A stretch of DNA of 19,936 nucleotides from JBDHZK01 sp039811865 (GCA_039811865.1 JBDHZK010000035.1:1-19936); one strand, 5' to 3'; counted from the first letter of the stretch, positions 1-6,630 are shown. Made by a program: numbers and translations. The notes: generated from the sequence alone by a model not told the origin.

Positions 1-346
1 GATCGACCAACCGGGCTTGCCCCAATCTCCGAGCGTGGGTGTTGACGGCTGAAGTCGTGAAAACGTGCGGCGAGTCGCGCGCATAACTGGCCTGCCCGCC
101 TTGGCCGCAGTTTGGCCAGGCCCGGCGCCGCACGTTTTCACAACCCAGCGGCGGACGGCCCGTTTGCCCGGTCGGGGAGATCTGGGGGCTGCCGAGTTGG
201 GGGCAGGGGACCACCCGAGGGCCGGCTCGTTCTGTGCGCCGAACACGCGCCCGCGCGATCGTCGAGGCGCGGACGTCGAGGCGTAGGGCGCCGTCGGTTG
301 AACTTGCGCCTCCTGGGCGGCCGCGCGCCGGGAGGCGGGCGTTGGC
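1..346. other. non-coding lead region with a palindromic repeat
   Basis: No convincing gene is seen before the O-methyltransferase. The open frames here have low-complexity Arg/Gly/Pro/Ala-rich translations typical of GC-rich non-coding DNA. The stretch holds the 85-bp inverted repeat (57-141). It also has an inverted pair CGCCTCC (307-313) and GGAGGCG (331-337) with a 17-base loop, which ends 9 bases before the -10 box of the next gene. The latter may be chance in such GC-rich DNA or a hairpin ending an upstream transcript. The rest, about 142-306, shows nothing I can name. Confidence 0.6.
57..141. repeat. 85-bp palindromic intergenic repeat, copy 1
   Basis: Perfect 14-bp inverted arms, GTGAAAACGTGCGG at 57-70 and its reverse complement at 128-141, enclose 57 bases. 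A second, shorter inverted pair, CTGGCC (87-92) and GGCCAG (114-119), is nested inside, so the strand could fold into a long broken hairpin. The same arms, with exactly the same 85-bp outer length, occur again at 11682-11766, also between genes. The middle parts are only weakly alike. This looks like a REP-like dispersed element or a protein-binding site; I do not recognise a named family. Confidence 0.75.
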
Positions 347-352
347 TACGCT
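347..352 (+). promoter_or_regulatory. -10 box for a leaderless O-methyltransferase transcript
   Basis: TACGCT (TANNNT type) is followed by 6 bases and then the GTG start at 359. No Shine-Dalgarno sequence lies at the right distance from 359, so transcription probably begins at or next to the start codon. No good -35 is visible 17 bases upstream. Confidence 0.5.
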
Positions 353-358
353 GAGCAC

Positions 359-1015
359 GTGAACGCTCCTGTCAAGACCCCAAGGCTGGCCGCCCGCGCC
401 GCGTCCATTGGCTTCGCCGAGGATTTCGTCCCTGAGACCGAGGCTGCGTCGATCGCGCGCCGGGGCGCGGCCGAGTTGGAGCTTCCCGCTGTCAGCCAGG
501 GGGCTGCCGCCGCCTTGTCGTTCCTCGCCAGCGCCGTCCGCGCCCGCGCGGTCGTCGAGGTCGGCACCGGTGCTGGTGTCTCTGGCGTAGCGCTCTTCGC
601 GGGCATGGTGCCCGACGGCATTCTGACCAGCATCGATACCGAGGCCGAGCACCAGACCGAAGCCCGCAAGGCCTTCATCGCGATGGGCGTCCGCCCGCAG
701 CGCTTCCGGCTGATCGCCGGGGCCGCCCTCAACGTGCTGCCGAAGCTGACCGATGGGGTCTACGACCTGGTGTTCATCGACGGCGACATCCTTGAGTACG
801 TCGAGTATGTCGCTCAGGCCGAGCGGTTGCTTCGCCGCGGCGGCGTCCTGGTGGTGAACAACGCACTTTGGCACGACGCGATCGCCGATCAGAACAACGA
901 GGACGACGAGGCTGTCATCATCCGCGAGGCGCTGGCCGCGGTGACCGAGGCCGAGGGCTTGCGTCCGCTGCTGATCCCACTGGGAGAGGGCCTGCTGGCA
1001 GCGGTGAAGGCATGA
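359..1015 (+). CDS. SAM-dependent O-methyltransferase (Rv1220c-like)
   Basis: A 218-residue class I methyltransferase of the catechol/caffeoyl-CoA O-methyltransferase family (methyltransferase_3). The SAM-binding glycine-rich motif VEVGTGAGVSG lies near residues 62-72, and the post-II aspartates are in VFIDGD near 138-143. A soluble cytoplasmic enzyme is expected; the acceptor substrate cannot be read from the sequence. It sits upstream of sigE, as Rv1220c does beside sigE in mycobacteria, although here it runs in the same direction and two genes lie between. The GTG at 359 is chosen because the similarity-rich N-terminus starts there and a -10 box lies 6 bases upstream (leaderless). Its TGA overlaps the ATG of the next gene (ATGA, 1012-1015), so the two are translationally coupled. 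Confidence 0.85.
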   Translation: MNAPVKTPRLAARAASIGFAEDFVPETEAASIARRGAAELELPAVSQGAAAALSFLASAVRARAVVEVGTGAGVSGVALFAGMVPDGILTSIDTEAEHQTEARKAFIAMGVRPQRFRLIAGAALNVLPKLTDGVYDLVFIDGDILEYVEYVAQAERLLRRGGVLVVNNALWHDAIADQNNEDDEAVIIREALAAVTEAEGLRPLLIPLGEGLLAAVKA

Positions 1016-1233
1016 GCCACGTAGTCACCGCCGAACTGGTGGCGTCGGTGCTGGCCGTCGAGGTGACGGTTGGCCAGTCGGTGGGTGCAACCGATTCGGT
1101 CGTCCTACTGGAGTCGATGAAGATGGAGATCCCGGTGCTGGCCGATGTTGCGGGCACCGTCGCCGAGATCGTCGTCGAGGCCGGAGACGTCGTCCGCGAC
1201 GGCGACCCGCTGGTGGTCATCAACCCCGCCTAG
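1012..1233 (+). CDS. small stand-alone biotinyl-domain protein (TB7.3-like)
   Basis: A 73-residue protein made of just one biotin/lipoyl attachment domain. The biotinylation motif ESMKMEIPV has its acceptor lysine at residue 37, and the second half carries the usual GTV...VVEAGDVV...GDPLVVI strand pattern. Its length and sequence resemble mycobacterial biotinylated protein TB7.3 (Rv3221c, about 71 residues). It would be biotinylated by BirA and could serve as a carboxyl carrier, but no carboxylase subunit is encoded in the window, so the partner is unknown. The start at 1012 overlaps the methyltransferase stop (ATGA). The TAG stop (1231-1233) lies in a 19-bp palindrome that also enters the dapA promoter. 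In M. tuberculosis the TB7.3 gene is beside sigH-rshA, whereas here it is near sigE. Confidence 0.85.
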   Translation: MSHVVTAELVASVLAVEVTVGQSVGATDSVVLLESMKMEIPVLADVAGTVAEIVVEAGDVVRDGDPLVVINPA

Positions 1234-1248
1234 GGGCTGCACCCCTAG
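1230..1248. repeat. 19-bp palindrome across a stop codon and the dapA -10 box
   Basis: CTAGGGGCTGCACCCCTAG has perfect 7-bp arms and a 5-base centre. It contains the TAG stop of the biotinyl protein, and its right end overlaps the first three bases of the TAGAAT box (1246-1251) for dapA. It could be a short stem-loop or a dimeric repressor site. There is no U-run typical of an intrinsic terminator. Confidence 0.5.
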
Positions 1249-1251
1249 AAT
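1246..1251 (+). promoter_or_regulatory. -10 box for leaderless dapA transcript
   Basis: TAGAAT, close to the TATAAT consensus, ends 6 bases before the ATG at 1258. No ribosome-binding site precedes the ATG, which fits a leaderless mRNA. A palindrome (1230-1248) overlaps the box. Confidence 0.6.
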
Positions 1252-1257
1252 CGCCTG

Positions 1258-2139
1258 ATGGTTGAGACCCCATTCGGGCGGCTGGTGACGGCGATGGTCA
1301 CGCCGTTCACCGAGGACGGCTCCCTCAATTTGGCGCAGGCGCGCCGCCTGGCCGCGTACCTCGTCGACGAGCAGGACAACGACGCACTGGTGATCAACGG
1401 CACCACTGGTGAGTCCCCGACCACCACCGACGCCGAAAAGGCTGAACTGATCGCCGCCGTCAAGGAAGAGATCGGCGACCGGGCCAAGGTTGTCGCCGGA
1501 GTGGGGACGTTCTCGACCGAACACACGTGCGCTCTGGCGCGGCAGGCCCTCGACGCGGGCGCGGACGGCCTGCTCGTGGTCACGCCGTACTATTCGCGTC
1601 CCCCGCAGGACGCGGTCGCGAACCATTTCCTCCAGGTCGCCGAGGCCACCGGGCTGCCGGTCATGCTCTACGACATCCCCCATCGGGCGGGGATCCCGAT
1701 CGAGACCGCTACCTTGCTGAAGCTCGCCGAGCATCCGCACATCGTCGCCGTCAAGGACGCCAAGGCCCAGTTGGTCGCATCGGCCCAGGTAATGGCCGAA
1801 ACGGACCTGGCGTACTACGCCGGCGACGACGCCATCACCCTGCCCCTGCTGGCTGTGGGCGGCGTGGGAGTCGTGGGCACTTCCACCCACTTCACCGGAC
1901 GTCGCACCAAGCAGATGATCGAACTGTTCCTGTCCGGCAACGTGAGCGCGGCAACCGCCCTGGCGAGGGCACTCCTGCCGGTGCACACCGGCGTCTTCGC
2001 AACCCAAGGCTGCATGCTCGTCAAGGCCGGCCTGGCCGCTCGCGGCTTCGCGCCCGGCGGACTGCGGCTGCCGCTGTTGGCGGCCAGCAACGAGCAGGCC
2101 ACCGCGTTCGTCGCGCTCCTGGATGCCTCCGGGTTCTAA
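1258..2139 (+). CDS. dapA: 4-hydroxy-tetrahydrodipicolinate synthase
   Basis: A 293-residue TIM-barrel enzyme that condenses pyruvate with aspartate semialdehyde, the first committed step to diaminopimelate and lysine. All expected DHDPS positions are visible: GTTGES (48-53) with the active-site threonine, TPYYSRP (109-115), Tyr138 in LYDIPHRAG with Arg143, and the Schiff-base lysine at 166 in VAVKDAK. Length is normal for the family. This conservation favours true DapA over the related N-acetylneuraminate or 2-keto-3-deoxygluconate aldolases. It follows the biotinyl protein by 24 bases but has its own -10 box. Diaminopimelate supply links it loosely to the cell-wall-stress genes downstream. 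Confidence 0.92.
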   Translation: MVETPFGRLVTAMVTPFTEDGSLNLAQARRLAAYLVDEQDNDALVINGTTGESPTTTDAEKAELIAAVKEEIGDRAKVVAGVGTFSTEHTCALARQALDAGADGLLVVTPYYSRPPQDAVANHFLQVAEATGLPVMLYDIPHRAGIPIETATLLKLAEHPHIVAVKDAKAQLVASAQVMAETDLAYYAGDDAITLPLLAVGGVGVVGTSTHFTGRRTKQMIELFLSGNVSAATALARALLPVHTGVFATQGCMLVKAGLAARGFAPGGLRLPLLAASNEQATAFVALLDASGF

Positions 2140-2163
2140 CTGGTTTGGCACCCGGGTCCTTCG

Positions 2164-2189
2164 GGAATGCGACCCTGGTCGTTCGCGTT
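2164..2189 (+). promoter_or_regulatory. candidate ECF-type promoter of sigE
   Basis: GGAAT (2164-2168, preceded by CG) is followed by 17 bases and CGTT (2186-2189). This resembles the GGAA(C/T)-N17-19-(C)GTT promoters used by SigE/SigH-type sigma factors. It lies 39 bases before the sigE start and ahead of its Shine-Dalgarno, so it would suit autoregulation. A single match in GC-rich DNA can occur by chance. Confidence 0.4.
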
Positions 2190-2227
2190 TGTCGGTGCGT
2201 TGGGCGATGCTGAGGGAGGAAGAAGAG

Positions 2228-2857
2228 GTGAGACGAATGGCTTGGCCGAATGTGATCCGGCGCGCGACGGCACCCGTTCCTGCCCCCCAGCCGTGGACGC
2301 CACCCACCTGGGCTGAGTTGGTGCAGGATCAATCGCCGCGGGTGTTTCGACTGGCGCTGCGCCTGACCGGCAACCGAGCCGACGCCGAGGACCTCACCCA
2401 AGAGGTCTTCATCAGGGCATTCCGGTCGATCCACAAGTTCCAGCCGGGGACGCTGGAAGGCTGGCTCCACCGGATCACCACGAACTTGTTCCTCGACTCG
2501 GCCCGTCGCGCCGGGCGGGTCCGATTGCACGAGCTGGGCAACGAATCGGCCAACCTCGCTTCTGCGCGCACCGACGCACCGGACGAGATCGTCGACGAGG
2601 CCGATCTTGATCACGACGTCTCCCGTGCGCTTGCGGCGCTGCCTCCGGAGTACCGAGCCGCGGTCGTCCTATGCGACATCGAGGGGCTGAGCTACGACGA
2701 GATCGCCGCGGTGCTGGACGTCAAGGTGGGCACCGTCCGCAGCCGGATCCATCGTGGCCGCGCGCAGTTGCGGGACGCCTTGGCGCACCGCGCCCCGGCC
2801 CCCGGACGGCAGCGATACGGCGGGATCAAAGTGGAGACGGGCCCCGTTTCGAAATGA
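2228..2857 (+). CDS. sigE: ECF RNA polymerase sigma factor SigE
   Basis: A 209-residue group 4 (ECF) sigma factor. Region 2 spans RVFRLALRLTGNRADAEDL to EGWLHRITTNLFLD and binds core polymerase and the -10 element. Region 4 spans LPPEYRAAVVLCDIEGLSYDEIA to VKVGTVRSRIHRGRAQLRD and contains the -35-binding helix-turn-helix. The wording of both regions closely follows mycobacterial SigE, the regulator of envelope and oxidative stress, and the next gene is its anti-sigma factor. The GTG at 2228 is chosen because GGGAGGA (2214-2220) precedes it by 7 bases. ATG 2237, with GAGG 8 bases before it, is almost as good and would shorten the protein by 3 residues. The TGA overlaps the rseA start (ATGA, 2854-2857). 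Confidence 0.9.
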   Translation: MRRMAWPNVIRRATAPVPAPQPWTPPTWAELVQDQSPRVFRLALRLTGNRADAEDLTQEVFIRAFRSIHKFQPGTLEGWLHRITTNLFLDSARRAGRVRLHELGNESANLASARTDAPDEIVDEADLDHDVSRALAALPPEYRAAVVLCDIEGLSYDEIAAVLDVKVGTVRSRIHRGRAQLRDALAHRAPAPGRQRYGGIKVETGPVSK

Positions 2858-3723
2858 TCTCACCGGCCCGCCGTGATGCCTGCAGCCAGGTCGCCGCAAG
2901 CCTGTCGGGGTTCGCCGACGGCTCGGTCAACGGAAGCGAGCGAACGCGGGTTGCCGCTCACCTCCCCGGTTGCGAGCGTTGCCGCGAGGTCGTCCGCGAG
3001 TTGCGGGACGTCCGGGACCGGCTGCGTGGCGATCCGGGCACCGTTTCGGCGCCGGAGGACCTAACCACCCGATTGGTGTCCATCGCCGGCCCGGAGTCGG
3101 GCCGCCCGCTCGGCATCGTGGCGAGCGGGGACGCCCGGCTGCCCAGTCGTCGGCGTCGCCGCCAGCGCGCGGTGGCGATTGCAGCGTCCGCGACCACACT
3201 TACCCTGGCCGGCGCCGCCGCCCTTGGTTGGGCCGCGGCCCCGCCGCTGATCGTGGCCGATGCCGACGGCGTCATCGAGAGGCCCCGCGTCCTCCCGACG
3301 GCGCAACTGTCGGCCGGATCGAGACCGGCCGAAGCGACGCCCAACTGCGCGTCGGACTGGATCTGCGGGTACGAGCTGGCCGGACTGCCGTTGCGGTGGC
3401 AAAGCGTCGATCGGCTCAATCATCCGACCGTCGTTCGGGCCGTCTACGGCGCGACCGGCGCAACGATCAGCCTCGTCCAGCGTCGCGGCGTCTTGGAACG
3501 GGTGCCGGACGCGGTCGAGATCGCTGACGGGCTGTGGCGGCGGGGCGGGTCGTCCCCGTTGTACGCCTGGCAATCCGGCGAAACGGTGATCACCCTCGTC
3601 CTGGACGGCACCGATTCGTTGGCCGGCCGGGCGATCGCCGAGTTGCCGCACGAGCCCCCACTGCCGGGGGATCCGATGAGCCGGTGGTTCTCCGGGTGGG
3701 CGCATTTGCGCGGGGCCAGCTGA
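2854..3723 (+). CDS. rseA: membrane ZAS anti-sigma factor for SigE
   Basis: A 289-residue single-pass membrane protein. The cytoplasmic N-terminus holds a zinc-associated anti-sigma motif, His36-x3-Cys40-x2-Cys43, with an additional Cys10. A basic stretch (RRRRR, 99-103) precedes one membrane segment (about 106-129), leaving about 160 residues outside, including a cysteine pair in NCASDWICGYE that may form a disulfide. It should hold SigE at the membrane or off DNA until stress. Mycobacterial RseA (Rv1222), in the same gene position, is shorter and is reported without such a clear large outer domain, so signal sensing may differ here. The start overlaps the sigE stop. No strong Shine-Dalgarno is present, so translational coupling would fix the sigma/anti-sigma ratio. 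Confidence 0.87.
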   Translation: MISPARRDACSQVAASLSGFADGSVNGSERTRVAAHLPGCERCREVVRELRDVRDRLRGDPGTVSAPEDLTTRLVSIAGPESGRPLGIVASGDARLPSRRRRRQRAVAIAASATTLTLAGAAALGWAAAPPLIVADADGVIERPRVLPTAQLSAGSRPAEATPNCASDWICGYELAGLPLRWQSVDRLNHPTVVRAVYGATGATISLVQRRGVLERVPDAVEIADGLWRRGGSSPLYAWQSGETVITLVLDGTDSLAGRAIAELPHEPPLPGDPMSRWFSGWAHLRGAS

Positions 3724-3735
3724 AATGGTGGAGCG

Positions 3736-4089
3736 GTGAACTTCAACGCCGGCGAGATCGTCGTCCTGGTCGTATTGGGCGTCATCTTCTTCGGGCCGGA
3801 GAAGCTTCCCGATCTGGCTCGGAAAGCGGCCAGGGTGCTGCGGTATCTGCGTGGAATCGCCAACGACGCCCGTTCGCAACTGCGCCAGGAACTGGGTCCG
3901 GAGTTCGACGACATCCGGCTGGCGGACCTCAATCCCAGGTCGTTCGTTCGGCGCCATCTGATGGAGGAGGAGGCCATCATCGCCCACGAAGTGGCCAGCG
4001 CCCGCGCGGGCCTGGCCTCGGCAGCCGAAGACTTGCGGGCGGTCGGCACCGGCCGCTCCCGGACCCCGTTCGACCCAGAGGCAACCTGA
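3736..4089 (+). CDS. tatB: Sec-independent (twin-arginine) translocase subunit TatB
   Basis: A 117-residue protein with the TatA/B family plan: one N-terminal membrane helix (about 7-19, EIVVLVVLGVIFF), then the hinge motif FGPEKLPD (19-26) and an amphipathic helix rich in Arg/Ala (27-50), with a charged C-terminal tail. The Glu at residue 7 of the helix (GE) and the FGPEKLP hinge are more typical of TatB than TatA, and the gene position after sigE-rseA matches mycobacterial tatB (Rv1224). It would work with TatC, encoded elsewhere, in recognising folded twin-arginine precursors. The GTG start follows GGTGGAG by 3 bases, and only 12 bases separate it from rseA, so it is probably in the same operon. 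Confidence 0.88.
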   Translation: MNFNAGEIVVLVVLGVIFFGPEKLPDLARKAARVLRYLRGIANDARSQLRQELGPEFDDIRLADLNPRSFVRRHLMEEEAIIAHEVASARAGLASAAEDLRAVGTGRSRTPFDPEAT

Positions 4090-4112
4090 GTCTTTGGGTG
4101 GGCTGGAGGCGG

Positions 4113-4118
4113 TAGCCT
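4113..4118 (+). promoter_or_regulatory. -10 box for a leaderless MgtE-N/CBS transcript
   Basis: TAGCCT ends 7 bases before the GTG at 4126. It is embedded in a short inverted pair, GAGGC (4106-4110) and GCCTC (4115-4119). No Shine-Dalgarno lies before the start, so a leaderless mRNA is likely. Confidence 0.5.
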
Positions 4119-4125
4119 CACTCGG

Positions 4126-5394
4126 GTGAGCGGTTCCACCACGTCGGTCTTCGTCTCGCGGATCCTCGGATTACCCGTCCTGGACGGTGCCGGCGACCCC
4201 GTGGGCAAGGTTCGCGACGTCGTGATCCAGGTACGAGCCAGTGGCCGTCCGCCACGCGTCAAGGGGTTCGTGGTCGAGTTGTTCGCCCGCCGGCGAATCT
4301 TCGTTCCCATGGAACGCGTGCACAACATCGACGCGCAGCAGGTGCGTATCGCCGGGGTCGTCAACACGTTGAAGTTCGCCCTGCGCTCCCAGGAAACGCT
4401 CGTGATCGCCGACCTGTTCGACCGGACGATCACGCCGCGAAACGGCACCCGGCCCGCGACCATCTTCGACGTAGCGATGAGCAAGGGTCGTCGTGACTGG
4501 GAGCTGTCCGAAGTGGCTTTGCGGGCGGTGGAGCGCGGTCGCCCGTTCGCGCGGGGCCACGTGACGATCGTCAACTGGTCGGAGGTGCCGGACTTCGTCC
4601 TCTACACCGAGCAGAGTGCCGACCACGTCGTGGCGCAGATGGCAGACATGAAGCCGGCGGATGTCGCGCGCGAACTGCACGCGTTGCCCGCGCGCCGCCG
4701 TGCCGAGGTCGCGCGCGCGATGGACGACCAGTTGCTCGCCGAAGCCCTGGAGGAACTTCCCGAGGACGAGCAGGTCGAGCTGATCTCGATCCTGGACACC
4801 GAGCGCGCGGCCGACGTCCTGGACGAAATGGACCCCGACGACGCGGCCGACCTGATCGCCGAACTGGCACCCGAGATGGCCGAGGCACTGCTGAACCGGA
4901 TGGAACCTGAAGAGGCCAAGGACGTTCGGCGGCTGCTGACCTACGCCCAGGCCACCGCCGGCGGCCTGATGACTCCTGAGCCGGTAATCCTCGGCACCGA
5001 CGCGACCGTTGCCGACGCACTGGCGCTGCTGCGTCAAGAGGAGGTCACCCCGGCGATGGCATGCCTCGCCTTCATCTGCCGGCCTCCGCTGGACGCTCCC
5101 ACCGGCCGCTTCGTCGGGGCCGTGCACATTCAGCGACTCCTTCGTGAGCCGCCCTCGGTGATGGCGGTGCAGTTCATCGACTCGACCATCCATCCGCTGC
5201 TGCCGTCGGCGGATATCGCCGAGGTGGCGCGCTACTTCGCGACCTACGATCTGGTCTGCGCGCCGGTCGTAGATGCCAACGCGCACCTGCTGGGTGCGGT
5301 CACCGTCGACGACGTGCTGGATCACCTGCTGCCCGACGACTGGCGGGGTGTCCAGTTGGATGAGCTGGACGCGAAGGCGGTGAAGGGTGCCTAA
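4126..5394 (+). CDS. soluble MgtE N-domain / CBS-pair protein (Rv1232c-like)
   Basis: A 422-residue protein with no membrane segment. The N-terminus (about 8-80, perhaps with a second copy near 95-150) resembles PRC-barrel strands (SRILGLPVLDGAGDPVGKV). Residues about 165-270 form the superhelical MgtE N-domain, with acidic repeats such as LDEMDPDDAADLIAEL. After LLTYAQATAGGLMTPE come two CBS motifs (about 280-410). These are the cytosolic Mg2+-sensing parts of the MgtE magnesium channel, but the five-helix pore is absent. It may therefore act as a regulator or partner of a separate transporter. The same stand-alone form lies near mrp and a DUF1003 gene in M. tuberculosis. The function in detail is not known. 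The stop overlaps the next start by 8 bases. Confidence 0.8.
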   Translation: MSGSTTSVFVSRILGLPVLDGAGDPVGKVRDVVIQVRASGRPPRVKGFVVELFARRRIFVPMERVHNIDAQQVRIAGVVNTLKFALRSQETLVIADLFDRTITPRNGTRPATIFDVAMSKGRRDWELSEVALRAVERGRPFARGHVTIVNWSEVPDFVLYTEQSADHVVAQMADMKPADVARELHALPARRRAEVARAMDDQLLAEALEELPEDEQVELISILDTERAADVLDEMDPDDAADLIAELAPEMAEALLNRMEPEEAKDVRRLLTYAQATAGGLMTPEPVILGTDATVADALALLRQEEVTPAMACLAFICRPPLDAPTGRFVGAVHIQRLLREPPSVMAVQFIDSTIHPLLPSADIAEVARYFATYDLVCAPVVDANAHLLGAVTVDDVLDHLLPDDWRGVQLDELDAKAVKGA

Positions 5395-5911
5395 CGCGGA
5401 GGAGGACCGTCTAAGTACCCCTGGGCGGCGGCGCAACTGGTTGCCGCCCATGCGCGTCGATGGCGATTCGTTCGGCAACTTCGCCGAGGGCTTTGCGCGC
5501 TACATGGGCACGGCGCGCTTCCTGGCTTGGATGACGGTGTTCGTCGTGGTCTGGGTGGTGCTGAACACACTGCCCTTGATCTACCACTGGGACAACTACC
5601 CGTTCATCTTGCTGAACCTGTTCTTCTCCACCCAGGCCTCGTACGCGGCGCCCTTGATCTTGTTGGCGCAGAACCGGCAAGAAGCGCGCGACCGGGTGAG
5701 CATCGCCATGGACCGCGAACAGGCCGCTCAGTCGCGGGCCGACATGGACTTCTTGGCGCGCGAGATCGCCGCCCTGCGGATGAAGGTGAACGACCTAGCC
5801 ACACGCGATTTCGTTCGTTCAGAACTGCGCGATCTGCTCGACGACCTCGACGACGCCAAACGCGGCGAGGTCAAGCGGCCCGAGTCCCGCCCCGGCCGGG
5901 CCCAAGCCTAA
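5387..5911 (+). CDS. DUF1003 two-helix membrane protein
   Basis: A 174-residue member of the DUF1003 family. Two membrane helices (about 43-65 and 70-94) flank the family hallmark, WDNYPFILLNLFFSTQASY followed by APLILLAQNRQ. A long charged, probably coiled-coil tail (about 100-165) lies in the cytoplasm. The biochemical role is unknown. Its fixed position behind the MgtE-N/CBS gene here and in mycobacteria, with an 8-base overlap (GTG 5387; previous stop 5392-5394), suggests that the two proteins act together at the membrane. GAAGG at 5373-5377 is a usable ribosome-binding site. Confidence 0.8.
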   Translation: MPNAEEDRLSTPGRRRNWLPPMRVDGDSFGNFAEGFARYMGTARFLAWMTVFVVVWVVLNTLPLIYHWDNYPFILLNLFFSTQASYAAPLILLAQNRQEARDRVSIAMDREQAAQSRADMDFLAREIAALRMKVNDLATRDFVRSELRDLLDDLDDAKRGEVKRPESRPGRAQA

Positions 5912-5919
5912 AAGCCGTT

Positions 5920-5937
5920 GGTGCGGATGGTCGCACC
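5920..5937. terminator. possible stem-loop between convergent genes
   Basis: GGTGCG (5920-5925) and CGCACC (5932-5937) pair around a 6-base loop. The stem can extend three more bases outwards with one mismatch. It sits in the 60 bases between the convergent DUF1003 and HAD genes. There is no U-run on either strand, so a terminator function is only a guess from position. Confidence 0.3.
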
Positions 5938-5971
5938 TACGGGCCCCTGTTGAAGCCGCGGTTGCCTCGGC

Positions 5972-6574
5972 TCAGCTGGGCAGCAGGTGGATGCGCTCCA
6001 GATCGGCCCGCAGGACGTCCGCATCGGTGAAGTGGATCGTGGCCAGACCAACCGAGCGCGCTGCGCGCAGGTTTTCGACGCGGTCGTCGATCATCACCGT
6101 CTGGCCGGCGACCAGGCCGAATCGCTGGATAACCAGTTCGAAGATCGCCGGGTCCGGCTTGGCGAGCCCAACGTCGCCGGAGACGACCAGTCCGGTCAGT
6201 TCCCCAAGCACCGGTGCCGCGGCCCGAGCGACATGAAAGTTCTCGCTGGCCCAGTTGGACAAGCCGTAGGTGGGGACACCCGAAGCGAGCAGTTCCTTGA
6301 TCACCCCCGACGTCCCCGGCATCGGGCCGGGGACGGTGTCGGCGAAGTTGGTCAGATAGGTGCGATAGATCTCCGCGAGATCGGGGGCGTCGGCGTCGAA
6401 GCGGGCCTGCGCCTGCGCCAGGCTGAGCCCGGCGTCGGTTTCATGGTTGAGCTTGGCGAACGCCTTCGAGGTCAAGAAGCGCTCGACGTCGGCCTCGGAG
6501 ATGCCCGGCAGGGCAAACCGTGGGTTCCAGTCGACGATGACGTTGGCGACGTCGAAGATGACGTTCTTGATCAT
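5972..6574 (-). CDS. HAD-superfamily hydrolase (YihX/dehalogenase-like)
   Basis: A 200-residue Rossmann-type HAD hydrolase with an alpha-helical cap inserted after motif I (type C1). Motif I is IFDVANVIVDWNP with the nucleophile Asp8. Motif II is GLSNW (Ser106), motif III is LAKPDP (Lys139) and motif IV is MIDDRVEN (Asp163/164). The position two after the nucleophile is Ala rather than the Asp of most phosphatases. The YihX sugar-phosphatase branch has Gly there, so a small residue is not disqualifying. The substrate is unknown; a small phosphorylated metabolite is most likely. ATG 6574 is preceded by GGGAGGGG with 4 bases between, a strong ribosome-binding site. It is convergent to the DUF1003 gene. 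Confidence 0.82.
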   Translation of the reverse strand: MIKNVIFDVANVIVDWNPRFALPGISEADVERFLTSKAFAKLNHETDAGLSLAQAQARFDADAPDLAEIYRTYLTNFADTVPGPMPGTSGVIKELLASGVPTYGLSNWASENFHVARAAAPVLGELTGLVVSGDVGLAKPDPAIFELVIQRFGLVAGQTVMIDDRVENLRAARSVGLATIHFTDADVLRADLERIHLLPS

Positions 6575-6624
6575 GGGACCCCTCCCTAGGCGGCGGCTGG
6601 TCCAGTGCCGGATGGTTCGACGTC

Positions 6625-6630
6625 AGCCTA
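6625..6630 (-). promoter_or_regulatory. possible -10 box for the HAD hydrolase gene
   Basis: On the minus strand TAGGCT lies about 50 bases before the ATG at 6574, leaving room for a leader with the strong Shine-Dalgarno. No clear -35 is seen. The other bases between the HAD and mrp genes (6575-6816) hold nothing I can name. Confidence 0.25.

Noticed and set aside
307..337. Inverted pair CGCCTCC/GGAGGCG before the first gene as a terminator or operator
   Set aside because: The loop is long and very GC-rich, there is no U-run, and 7-base pairs like this are expected by chance; kept only as a remark.
1105..2307. A 400-codon minus-strand frame over dapA
   Set aside because: DapA on the plus strand has all catalytic residues; the antisense translation is compositionally biased and matches nothing.
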